From: BCD1 sp965230565 | GTDB lineage: Bacteria; Bacteroidota; Bacteroidia; Chitinophagales; Saprospiraceae | Reading direction: 5' to 3' | Length of the DNA stretch: 64,000 nt | NCBI GenBank assembly: GCA_965230565.1 | Contig: CBDDLH010000007.1 | Coordinates: 340,142 to 404,141 of the forward strand | Part shown: positions 17,544-25,759 of the stretch, piece by piece | Layout: every line of letters begins with the position of its first letter | How positions within the stretch are numbered: the stretch's first letter is position 1 | Position numbers and translations under genes: made by a program | Notes under the pieces: generated by a model | What the model saw: only the letters and a program-made list of their open reading frames with translations | What the model was told of the DNA's origin: nothing | Databases searched by the model: none

Positions 17544-17565
17544 GAGTAACCTTCTATAATTAAGT

Positions 17566-17614
17566 ATTATTAAGAGGGGCTCTTTCCGCGGAGAAAGAGT
17601 TCCCCCTTAATAAT
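17566..17614 (+). terminator. Long hairpin after the precursor genes, likely attenuator/partial terminator
   Basis: ATTATTAAG / CTTAATAAT (9 bp), GGGG / CCCC and CTCTTTC / GAAAGAG stack into one long stem with a CGCGGA loop and small bulges. Only a weak T-rich tract (TCTTTTA) follows. Its position between the precursor genes and the maturation genes fits a partial terminator or 3'-end stabiliser giving more precursor than enzyme mRNA. Confidence 0.65.
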
Positions 17615-17739
17615 CTTTTACAACAATCAAATGCAGTCGGCAGTAAACAGCCCGCAGTCTGTGAAAATCCATTTTTGTCAATTATTCATTAAAAGTTAAA
17701 AACCAGGCTTTGCTGAATAATTAAAATTTATCAAGTGCC

Positions 17740-18936
17740 ATGCAAACCACCTACGACATACAAGAAAATAACGGCAAGTTCACCCTGGCCATCAATGGGA
17801 TCTTTTATAATATCAATGAAATTACCTATTTCATACTGGACAGCATCAAGCAGGAAAACCCCCTGCAACGCGTGGCAAATGAGGTAGAGCAAAAATTCGG
17901 GGTATCAGCTTCCGAAAAAGATATAGCGCAAATCCTGGAGCAACAGATCAACCCATTATTTGAAAAACAACACAAAGTACAAAGCGACAATGCCGGTTCA
18001 TTCTGGTTTAAAAAAGAGTTGCTGACCTTTAACCAATACGAAACACTGATAAAACCCATCAGGTTCTTATACAATCCAGTGCTGTTTTGGACACTGTTCT
18101 TCCCTGTATTGTTTACCAACCTGTACTGGCTGTTCAATACAGCTCGCCCAACCACAGGAATCGCAGATTGCGGAGCTACCATTGGATTGAACCTGGCTGT
18201 TTACGGTTCCCTGTTCCTGCTCATCCTCATTCATGAACTGGGACATGCAGCCTCCGCACTCAAATTTAATGTCAAGGCAAAATCCATAGGATTTGGATTC
18301 TATTCCATCTTCCCGGTCTTTTTTGCAGACATCACAGGCATCTGGCCTTTGAGCAAGAATAAACGAATGATCACCAACCTGGCCGGGATTTTCATTCAGG
18401 GGCTACTCGGAATTTTAATTTACCTGGCCTACCGGTCTGTAAGCCGAGGTGAAGGAAGCGTTTTCCTCATCAACCTTCTATACCTGGTTTTGATGGCCAA
18501 TGCCCTGACTATGTTGATCAACCTGTTTCCATTTTTCAAATTTGATGGTTACTGGTGTTACAGTGACCTGTTTGATCAACCCAACCTCGGAAAACGCTCG
18601 AAAATATTGGTACTCTCTGGTTTGAGAAAGTTGCTACCAATCCCTTTTCGACTGAATAAAGAACAACTGGAGGCCATGAATTTGAGAAGTATCCCGCTGT
18701 GGATTTACACCTTTTTCAAAAGCCTCACCAATATTTTTCTGATCCTTTTCATCGGATCCATAATACTATCGGTAATGAGCAATATTGGATCAATGGGTGG
18801 TTTCTCCTTCAGCACATTTTCCTGGTGTACTGCCAAGTCACTGTTTATGCGAGGTGTTTTGTTACTCATCGTTGGCAGGCTGATGTTCAAATACACCAAA
18901 GTGCTTTATAAGGTTACAGCCAATTATTTTAAATAA
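17740..18936 (+). CDS. M50-family membrane metallopeptidase with N-terminal PqqD-like domain
   Basis: 398 residues. Residues 1-80 ('FTLAINGIFYNINEITYFIL ...') resemble the PqqD/RRE winged-helix fold that binds RiPP leaders. The rest is polytopic membrane protein with the zinc motif HELGH (165-169) and a second ligand motif 'FFKFDGY' (266-271), as in site-2-protease/M50 enzymes such as YydH of the epipeptide cluster. It probably binds the precursor leader and cuts it within or at the membrane, or helps export. It is about 200 bases after the precursor array and is a strong contextual argument for a RiPP pathway. RRE assignment is from pattern and needs a profile search. Confidence 0.8.
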   Translation: MQTTYDIQENNGKFTLAINGIFYNINEITYFILDSIKQENPLQRVANEVEQKFGVSASEKDIAQILEQQINPLFEKQHKVQSDNAGSFWFKKELLTFNQYETLIKPIRFLYNPVLFWTLFFPVLFTNLYWLFNTARPTTGIADCGATIGLNLAVYGSLFLLILIHELGHAASALKFNVKAKSIGFGFYSIFPVFFADITGIWPLSKNKRMITNLAGIFIQGLLGILIYLAYRSVSRGEGSVFLINLLYLVLMANALTMLINLFPFFKFDGYWCYSDLFDQPNLGKRSKILVLSGLRKLLPIPFRLNKEQLEAMNLRSIPLWIYTFFKSLTNIFLILFIGSIILSVMSNIGSMGGFSFSTFSWCTAKSLFMRGVLLLIVGRLMFKYTKVLYKVTANYFK

Positions 18937-18949
18937 TTCAAGTTGCAGG

Positions 18950-18979
18950 TTTCTGGTTTCTGGTTTCTGGTTTCTGGTT
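18950..18979. repeat. Tandem GGTTTCT repeat
   Basis: About four consecutive copies of a 7-base unit (TTTCTGG register) between the M50 and ureohydrolase genes. It belongs to the dispersed GGTTnCTGGTT family seen in several other intergenic gaps of the window. Confidence 0.6.
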
Positions 18980-19093
18980 AAAAAATTAGAAATAACAATC
19001 AATTTTCTGGAGGATCACCTACTTGAACAATGAAAAATCAACTTCAGTAGTTCAACTCGCAACTTAGGATCAATAACAAAAAAATTAATTAAG

Positions 19094-20320
19094 ATGAATT
19101 CAATTATTCAAACCAATCCATACGTTTTAGTTGACAGTGAAGCAAAGGATAAATTGTCCAATAAACTCACCGGTGAAAAAATTCTGTGTGGAGATAAAAT
19201 CATCGAATTGGTCAATTTCCTGAAAGCGCCCAGAGCTTATGAATCCATTGAGCAGGAATTCAGTGAAATTAAGGAACAACTCCCCCAGGTAATTGATGCA
19301 TTGCTGGCGAAGAAGTTTTTATTAAAACCCGATCAGTTGGAGGAAGCGGTGACGACCATTACGCCTTGTACGCCACACTTATTCAATCTGCCATTTTTTT
19401 CCAAGAGCAAAAAAAATGAGATCAACGATAAAGGGATCGTTTTTGTGGGAGTTCCCTTGGGCATTGGCAATAAAACCAATCAAACGGCTTCTTACTACCC
19501 AAATGCTTTGAGAAACTATTCAGAAAAGTATGGCATCAAACTCAACGCTGGATCTAACTTCAACGTCAAGTCATTCGGCCCGAAGAACAACTATCAAAAC
19601 CTGCAAACACTCATCGATGAGGGCCGTCTATTTGACATTGGCAATATGTTTTTTGACCTCAATGAATCTCCCGACTTTTGTTATGAAAAAGTGGAATCCA
19701 TTGCCAGCGATCTTTTCAAGGAATCCGAAAAACAAATTCCATTTTTTGTGGGCGGAGATCATTCAATTTCCTACCCGCTGATCAAGGCAGCTGTTGACGA
19801 ATTCGGTAACGACCTTTGTGTCATTCATTTTGATGCTCATACAGACACCTATGGTTCTCCGTACAACCAGATCAAACACGGGAAAAAGATCCATCACCAT
19901 GGAAACTTTTTAACCAAGTGTTTTGAAAACGGGTTGAAACATGCCTACCAGTTCGGCATAAGAGGTATGGTCAACAGTAATCAATCGGATACCAGTGAAT
20001 TCCAGACCATTTACTGGAGTGGAGAGACCAAAGAACTGATCAAGTCGGGTCACCTTTTTGAGGAACTACCCAAGGATAAGAAGTATTACGTAACCTTTGA
20101 TTTTGATGTACTGGATCCATTATTCTTTGCCGGAACAACGACCCCTGTCATCAATGGTTTTACCCTCGAAGAATGCCAGTACCTCATCAATCATGTGATC
20201 AAGGGCAGAGACATTGTTGGCGTGGATGTAGTCGAACTTTACACAGATAAGGGAGAAATTGGCGTGACCCATCAGATTGCTATCCAGTTTATTTTAGACT
20301 TACTCAATGCTATTGCATAA
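19094..20320 (+). CDS. Arginase/agmatinase-family ureohydrolase, candidate peptide arginase
   Basis: 408 residues. Residues about 100-408 form a ureohydrolase with all binuclear Mn ligands: His223 (GGDHS), Asp247/His249/Asp251 (DAHTD) and Asp336/Asp338 (DFDVLDP). Such enzymes hydrolyse guanidino groups to urea. Residues 1-95 are an extension absent from ordinary arginases; its pattern (KLTGEKIL ... LVNFLKAPRAYESI ... LLAKKFLL) looks like a small winged helix, similar to RRE-type leader-binding domains. Peptide arginases such as OspR (landornamide) turn Arg into Orn in RiPPs; the precursors here have an invariant Arg-Cys. Free arginine metabolism is the alternative, but the extension and context disfavour it. 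Confidence 0.85.
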   Translation: MNSIIQTNPYVLVDSEAKDKLSNKLTGEKILCGDKIIELVNFLKAPRAYESIEQEFSEIKEQLPQVIDALLAKKFLLKPDQLEEAVTTITPCTPHLFNLPFFSKSKKNEINDKGIVFVGVPLGIGNKTNQTASYYPNALRNYSEKYGIKLNAGSNFNVKSFGPKNNYQNLQTLIDEGRLFDIGNMFFDLNESPDFCYEKVESIASDLFKESEKQIPFFVGGDHSISYPLIKAAVDEFGNDLCVIHFDAHTDTYGSPYNQIKHGKKIHHHGNFLTKCFENGLKHAYQFGIRGMVNSNQSDTSEFQTIYWSGETKELIKSGHLFEELPKDKKYYVTFDFDVLDPLFFAGTTTPVINGFTLEECQYLINHVIKGRDIVGVDVVELYTDKGEIGVTHQIAIQFILDLLNAIA

Positions 20321-20323
20321 CTC

Positions 20324-21082
20324 ATGAAGCATGTCAATAAAATATTAAATAAGGAAGCAAAGCAGCGGATCGTATTCCTGAATCCGATGGGTGTGACCTC
20401 CCTGTACTGGCTTCAACACCTGAAAATACAGCAATACTTTGAAGATCATGAGCTGGTTTTTGTGGACTATCCGGGATATGCGCCTGTACAATATTACCCG
20501 GTCGACAGCCTGGAAAGCCTGGCCAAAACCATTTCAGGAGAAGTGCAGCAGCTTCCTGAAAAACCAACCATGGTTATCGGGTTCAGTTACGGAGGAAACG
20601 TAGCCATCTACCTGTCTACTTTCATGAACATCGATAAGCTGATCGTCATTGGCACTACACCTTTCACGAGGAAAGACGAAAGCAGAGGGTATGAATTCAT
20701 GGAACAGACTCTGGAGGAAAAAGGACTTTTTGATTTTTCAAAAGCACTGATCGACTACTGCTACAATAGTTCTGAAAAAGCCACGAATCCCTTTTTGCAC
20801 CTGACGCTTTATTCTTCTTTAAAGCTGAAGGTTAACCCAAAAGGACTGGCCCAGCAACTCTACCATTTAAAAACTAATGTTGTAGAGAATCCAGCAAAGA
20901 AAAAGACCATCCCATTAGTCATTAAAGGCCGGGATGACGCTACCACAACGGATGATTTTCGGGACAGATATGACACCCTTTTTAACGATATAGTTTACCA
21001 GGAGTATTCCGATACTGGTCATTTTGTACTGGATTTTCAACCCGACGCGATGAATTTGATAAAAACTTACATCAACCAATAA
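20324..21082 (+). CDS. Alpha/beta-hydrolase
   Basis: 252 residues, no signal peptide. Oxyanion strand 'RIVFLNPMG' (15-23), nucleophile elbow 'GFSYGG' with Ser88, an acidic residue near 206 ('GRDDATTTDD') and His233 ('DTGHFVLD') complete the triad. It starts 3 bases after the ureohydrolase stop, so it is in the maturation operon. Possible jobs are a thioesterase releasing or proofreading acyl-ACP, or a peptidase/esterase acting on the product; the sequence does not decide. Confidence 0.8.
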   Translation: MKHVNKILNKEAKQRIVFLNPMGVTSLYWLQHLKIQQYFEDHELVFVDYPGYAPVQYYPVDSLESLAKTISGEVQQLPEKPTMVIGFSYGGNVAIYLSTFMNIDKLIVIGTTPFTRKDESRGYEFMEQTLEEKGLFDFSKALIDYCYNSSEKATNPFLHLTLYSSLKLKVNPKGLAQQLYHLKTNVVENPAKKKTIPLVIKGRDDATTTDDFRDRYDTLFNDIVYQEYSDTGHFVLDFQPDAMNLIKTYINQ

Positions 21083-21095
21083 ACGATAAAAGATT

Positions 21096-22142
21096 ATGGA
21101 TCAAAATATTAACACAACGCTGGAAAACAGAAAAAGCCTCAAGGAGAAGATCCTTATGCGTGAACAGGAGAAAAAGGCCCAACACGCTACCAAAGACTTT
21201 CATTTCCTGTCGGCCAACTTAAGCAGATTTATGCCACATATTCCCCTGGAAGAACATTGGGATATCTATGTAAATGTGCTGTATACCATGCGGTTGAGAG
21301 ATTTTGATCTCCATTACCTCTTGAGCCTGACCGATGAATTGTCCAACGACAGTGAAAAGACGATCATGGATCCAAAGATCTATATCACCTGTCACCTTGG
21401 GTTTTGTAAGGCTTCCATCAGTTTGTTGATGTTGAAAGGTATTTCGAAGATCGCTTTAGTGGTGGATAATAATACCTATGAAAAACAGGCTGAAACCATT
21501 TACGCCATCAATAATCGCTTTAGAGAAATGTTCAATCTCCAAAATGAATTTAAGATTGTGAACGTCGAAAAAAGCAATACGGTGGTTGAAATGATGCAAC
21601 TCATCAAACAAGGTTTCTCCCTGTTTGCTTACATCGATGGTAATTCAGGATACAAAGGCGTTTACAACAAGGAAAAAACGATCGACATTCCCTTCCTGGA
21701 CAGCACCATTGCCTCAAGAACAGGATTATCCGCTATTTCTTACTTCACCAGGACACCCATTGTTCCATTGGTTTCCTTTTACGATGATAAAGATTATCCG
21801 GTGACCAACTTCCTGGAGGAAATTAAACCAAACGGTGAGAACATCCGGACTTATATGGCTAATACTACCAAGCAGCTGTATAAAATCTTTGAAGGCTATA
21901 TTTCCGAACATTACGACCAGTGGGAGTCCTGGTTCTACTTTCATAAATACCTGGACGCAAATACCCTGATGAGCAAAAACGAATCATTCGATTTAGACGA
22001 CATTACCACGAATGATTTCGAGAGCAACAGATTCGGAGTTTTCAAAATAGACGGGGATTCCTATTTGTTCAACAAGGAAGCTTACAAGATCTATCCGATC
22101 ACCAACAATCAATTTGATCATTTAAACCAACTGGCATCATGA
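21096..22142 (+). CDS. LpxL/HtrB-like (LABLAT) acyltransferase, divergent
   Basis: 348 residues without a clear N-terminal membrane anchor. The middle (95-235) matches the lipid A/lysophospholipid acyltransferase pattern: 'ITCHLGFCKAS' around His100, 'ALVVDN', 'FAYIDGNSGYKG' and 'RTGLSAISYFTRTPIVPL'. In LpxL-type enzymes the motif is H-x4-D/E; here it is H-x4-K (His100, Lys105), so either catalysis differs or another acid takes over. Family members use acyl-ACP donors, fitting transfer of the polyketide chain from the operon's ACP to an acceptor such as Orn, Lys or Cys of the peptide. Its stop overlaps the TonB receptor start (ATGA). Confidence 0.72.
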   Translation: MDQNINTTLENRKSLKEKILMREQEKKAQHATKDFHFLSANLSRFMPHIPLEEHWDIYVNVLYTMRLRDFDLHYLLSLTDELSNDSEKTIMDPKIYITCHLGFCKASISLLMLKGISKIALVVDNNTYEKQAETIYAINNRFREMFNLQNEFKIVNVEKSNTVVEMMQLIKQGFSLFAYIDGNSGYKGVYNKEKTIDIPFLDSTIASRTGLSAISYFTRTPIVPLVSFYDDKDYPVTNFLEEIKPNGENIRTYMANTTKQLYKIFEGYISEHYDQWESWFYFHKYLDANTLMSKNESFDLDDITTNDFESNRFGVFKIDGDSYLFNKEAYKIYPITNNQFDHLNQLAS

Positions 22143-24334
22143 AAAATATAATTCTACTATTCAGTTTGCTAATTAGCGGAGTCCTTTCTGCACAGCAATA
22201 TGTGGTCAAGGGAACCGTAACCGACGGGAGTGAAGCCATAGGCTACTGCAACATCTACATGGAGAATTCCCTGAACGGAACTTATTCTGATCTGGATGGC
22301 AATTTTGAGCTCATCCTGAATCATTCCGAGCAACCCGTAAAAATTATTTTCTCCTATGTGGGGTGTCAGAACTACGAATTGGAAGGTACCCCAAAGGAAC
22401 TTGCGGCAGAAGAGATTTCCATTATCCTAAACTACGATGCCAGCCTTGATGAAATCGTGGTTTTCGGAGAGAAAAAAGTGGAAGCTGGTTATATCTCAGG
22501 ACTTTCATCCATTGATATCATCACAACACCAACAGCATTGGGAGATGCTCTGGCCGCTATTTCATCTTCATTGCCAGGGAATCAGATTGATCCAAATGAT
22601 GGCAGATTTTTCGTGCGAGGAGGAGACCATTACGAAACAAAGATTTTCGTAAATAACATGAATGTTCACACGCCCTTCAACACCAATGGGCCGAACATGC
22701 CAAACCGCGGGCGTTTTTCTCCTTTCCTTTTTGATGGTATGTCCTTCTCAGCCGGCGGTTTTGAAGCTGAATACGGCAGAGCTCTTTCCAGTGTACTTTT
22801 AATGGACACCAAAGACGCCCCCAAAAAGGAAGAAATGGAAGTATCGGTAAAGAGCGTTGGAATCGATGCAGGGATCAACAAGATCATTACTGATGATTTT
22901 TCCTTAACCGCTACGGCAGAATATACTCACCTTGGCCCCTACAGAAGTTTGTTCCCTTCCCGGTATGAATGGCATGAGGACTATAATACTTTAGCCGGGG
23001 AAATTAGCAGTGTGGTAAATTTGGGTAACAACGGCACTTTTAAGACTTACAACAAATACGATCAGACACGTCTTGACTATGAGCGTTTTGATCTGGGCTT
23101 TGGAAGAGATATCAACACCAAGATATACGAGAATAACTTCTATTCCAACAACGTGGCTTACGTACCTGTCAACGACAAATTCAAGCTTACGTCAGGATTC
23201 GTATTTTCCCATAACCAAAGGGATATTTACGGGGTATTTTCTCACGCTGACAACTCCTTTGTTATTGACAAGCTGATGCATTTCAAATCAAAAGGGGAAT
23301 ACCATTTTGACGACATCAACTTAAAGGTCAAAGCCGGAGTGGAATTATTCCTGAACACCTATTCCATTGATTACACCGACAACTTTACTGAGAATCAATT
23401 CTATGGAGAAATTGATAACCACCAGTTAGGATCTTTTGTGGATATTGAATGGAAACTGGCTCCTAAAGTAAAAATAAAAACAGGCGTAAGGTATGATCAT
23501 TCCGTCCGCATGCAGGAAGATGCTTTCTCTCCAAGAGTGCGTTTGGAATACGAGATCTTCCCAAACTTCACAGCCTCTCCATATGCCGGGGTTTTCCATC
23601 AAGTACCTCAAAATGGACATTTGATATTTGATTTTGAAAAAAACCTGCAAAGTGAACGGGCAGACCAATATGGATTCAATGCCTTTTGGAAAAAGGACAA
23701 GCGGGTTATGTTTCTGGACATTTACAAAAAAGACTACAGCAAACTCGTTAAATACGATTTTGAATCGAATGGCACCAACCCTTCCAACTTCAACAACCTC
23801 GGAAGCGGATATGCCAACGGACTGGACTTCTTTTTCTGGGATCGCAAGACCTTTAAAAACCTGGAATATCGAGTTTCCTATACTCTCATAGATGCAAAAC
23901 GAGATTACGAAAATTATCCGGGGATTGTTTACCCAAGGTTTTATTCCAAGCACAACGCTTCTGCAGTTGTAAAATACTGGAGCGACAAGCTGAGAAGCCT
24001 GATCAGCGTTTCCTACACTTATTCAAGCGGGAGGCCATACACTAATCCAAACAAGGAAGGCTTTAACAACAATTTTACCAAGCCGTTCAACAGTGTAAAC
24101 CTGAGCTGGTCCTTTTTGGCTACGGATAAACTGTTCATTTACGGATCAGTTTCCAACATATTTAACTTCAAAAACATTGCCTCCTACGATTATTCCCGCG
24201 AGCCGGACGATAATGGAGTATATGAGGAACAGGTTATTTACCCATCTTCAGACCAATTCTTCTTCGTTGGAATGTTCTACAGGTTTAGCACGACACAAGA
24301 TGCACGGGAGAAAATCCGTGAGATAAACAATTAA
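22139..24334 (+). CDS. TonB-dependent outer-membrane receptor of the cluster
   Basis: 731 residues: signal peptide (MKNIILLFSLLISGVLSAQ), carboxypeptidase-regulatory-like domain (20-105), plug ('FFVRGGDHYETKIFVNNM'), barrel with C-terminal aromatic end. It overlaps the acyltransferase stop by 4 bases, so it is translationally coupled to the maturation genes. This suggests it handles the cluster product at the outer membrane, either uptake of a metal- or nutrient-bound form or surface placement. Paralogue of the receptor at 7076. Confidence 0.88.
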   Translation: MKNIILLFSLLISGVLSAQQYVVKGTVTDGSEAIGYCNIYMENSLNGTYSDLDGNFELILNHSEQPVKIIFSYVGCQNYELEGTPKELAAEEISIILNYDASLDEIVVFGEKKVEAGYISGLSSIDIITTPTALGDALAAISSSLPGNQIDPNDGRFFVRGGDHYETKIFVNNMNVHTPFNTNGPNMPNRGRFSPFLFDGMSFSAGGFEAEYGRALSSVLLMDTKDAPKKEEMEVSVKSVGIDAGINKIITDDFSLTATAEYTHLGPYRSLFPSRYEWHEDYNTLAGEISSVVNLGNNGTFKTYNKYDQTRLDYERFDLGFGRDINTKIYENNFYSNNVAYVPVNDKFKLTSGFVFSHNQRDIYGVFSHADNSFVIDKLMHFKSKGEYHFDDINLKVKAGVELFLNTYSIDYTDNFTENQFYGEIDNHQLGSFVDIEWKLAPKVKIKTGVRYDHSVRMQEDAFSPRVRLEYEIFPNFTASPYAGVFHQVPQNGHLIFDFEKNLQSERADQYGFNAFWKKDKRVMFLDIYKKDYSKLVKYDFESNGTNPSNFNNLGSGYANGLDFFFWDRKTFKNLEYRVSYTLIDAKRDYENYPGIVYPRFYSKHNASAVVKYWSDKLRSLISVSYTYSSGRPYTNPNKEGFNNNFTKPFNSVNLSWSFLATDKLFIYGSVSNIFNFKNIASYDYSREPDDNGVYEEQVIYPSSDQFFFVGMFYRFSTTQDAREKIREINN

Positions 24335-24491
24335 ATAATCAAAGTTGCGGGTTACGCGTTGCGAACTGGATCTTTTTAGCTGGTTTTTCAGATCATCCTA
24401 TTTGTTGACAAATTAACCAGTAACCAGCAACCAGAAACCAGCAACCAGCAACCAGCAACTTTTATTCATTAACTTTCAAAATTTTTAAATC
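24335..24491. repeat. GTTGCGGGTTACGCG and AACCAGCAACCAG repeats
   Basis: A GTTGCGGGTTACGCGTTGCG unit (24343-24362) is followed by about six iterations of the AACCAGCA type (24416-24458). These are complements of the GGTTGCTGGTT family found in other gaps. The last 30 bases before the next gene are an A/T-rich initiation region. Confidence 0.55.
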
Positions 24492-24923
24492 ATGACAAAG
24501 ATTAAATTATTGACATTACTCGCAGCAATGCTGGCAACAACTTTCCTGTTCGCTCAAGACAGCAACCCACAGTTGAAAATCAACTTTTCCACTAAAGGTA
24601 AAAAAGGCATTCTCTATGTGGCCGTTTACGATAACGATGCTGATTACATGAAAAACAAAGTTCAAAAACTGAAATTGGACATGTCTGATGGGGAGAACGC
24701 TCAATTGGTCGTTGAAGATTTAACGGAAGGAAAGGATTATGCATTTACTTGTTTCCTGGACATGAACAACAACCAGAAGCTTGACAAAAATGTATTCGGA
24801 ATGCCTGTTGAACCTTACGGGTTCTCCAGAAACACCAAAGGCATGTTTGGACCTCCTTCCTTCAATGACACCAAGTTGAATTTTAAGCAAGAAGACAATC
24901 CTGTTAGCATCATCGTAGATTAA
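24492..24923 (+). CDS. DUF2141-family secreted protein
   Basis: 143 residues with a signal peptide (ending FLFAQ). 'LYVAVYDNDADYM', 'CFLDMNNNQKLDKNVFGMPVEPYGFS' (split at the Asn run) and 'FGPPSFNDTKLNF' are the hallmarks of DUF2141, a small beta-sandwich periplasmic/outer-membrane-associated family of unknown function, often near TonB-dependent receptors. It lies downstream of the cluster receptor and 7 bases before the next gene. Confidence 0.85.
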   Translation: MTKIKLLTLLAAMLATTFLFAQDSNPQLKINFSTKGKKGILYVAVYDNDADYMKNKVQKLKLDMSDGENAQLVVEDLTEGKDYAFTCFLDMNNNQKLDKNVFGMPVEPYGFSRNTKGMFGPPSFNDTKLNFKQEDNPVSIIVD

Positions 24924-24930
24924 TATTATC

Positions 24931-25614
24931 ATGAACAATACACAAAAAATTTGGCTGACCATCTGCATTTTCCTTAGCGGAACCCTTTTCGTGAATGGTC
25001 AAAGCTCCATCAGTGAGCAAAAGCTTGACAGCATCATTCAGGTTTGCATTGCCAAAATTGATGCAGAAGAAACTTTGGGTAATATGATGTGGTCAGCCAA
25101 TATGATGGAAAGAGTAGTTAACCTGAACAACTCCTGGTCCAGCAATTATTACCTCTGTTATTTTTACCTGTTGGTAGCCATGGAAATGGATAATGAAGAC
25201 CAGAAAATGGTTTATTACAATTCATTTATGAAGCAATATGAAGTTGCTGAAAAACTGGCAAAAACCGATCAGGAAAAAAGTGAGTTATTAACGCTGTTGG
25301 CTTTTCTAAAAATAGATCTCCTGACGGTCGACCCATTGAAATATGGCAAAGAGTTAAGCGGTGAGATCACCGACTTATTCAACGAGGCCATTGAGTTATT
25401 CCCGAATAACCCGCGGGCTATCTATCTAAATGCCATCTATAAAACAGGCATGGCCAACTTTTTCAAAAAAGAGGGAAATTTTTGCAATGAATTTCTGCAA
25501 GCCAATAAATTATTCATCAAGGCTTATGTCCACCAGGACAACTACCTCTTACCAAAATGGGGTGCTGAACACAATAGTGTTCTAATAATGAGTTGTTATG
25601 GCGAAAATAATTGA
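24931..25614 (+). CDS. TPR-like periplasmic protein
   Basis: 227 residues with a cleavable signal peptide (ending FVNGQ). The helical body and 'KWGAEHNSVLIMSC' C-terminus match the lipoprotein at 9469-10191. It follows DUF2141 closely, so receptor, DUF2141 and TPR-like protein form a module. Accessory role unknown. Confidence 0.75.
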   Translation: MNNTQKIWLTICIFLSGTLFVNGQSSISEQKLDSIIQVCIAKIDAEETLGNMMWSANMMERVVNLNNSWSSNYYLCYFYLLVAMEMDNEDQKMVYYNSFMKQYEVAEKLAKTDQEKSELLTLLAFLKIDLLTVDPLKYGKELSGEITDLFNEAIELFPNNPRAIYLNAIYKTGMANFFKKEGNFCNEFLQANKLFIKAYVHQDNYLLPKWGAEHNSVLIMSCYGENN

Positions 25615-25759
25615 GTATATTAAATACGTCAACACTCATTGGAAATCCAGACATTAATTTTGATCTTTGTAATATCAGGGAAGTCAAAGGCATGTACAGT
25701 GCTTTTGACACCCCCTGAAATTACGAATTCCCCTTGACTGGCTGTTAAAAACCAGGATT

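Noticed and set aside
18950..18979. Short tandem repeats that might look like a CRISPR array
   Set aside because: Units are 7-8 bases without unique spacers, and no cas genes are present anywhere in the window.
10973..22142. Flexirubin (DAR) or aryl-polyene cluster
   Set aside because: There is KS/CLF/KR/DH/ACP similarity, but the aryl-forming genes (ammonia-lyase, aryl synthase, methyltransferase) are missing and precursor peptides with RiPP-type enzymes are present.
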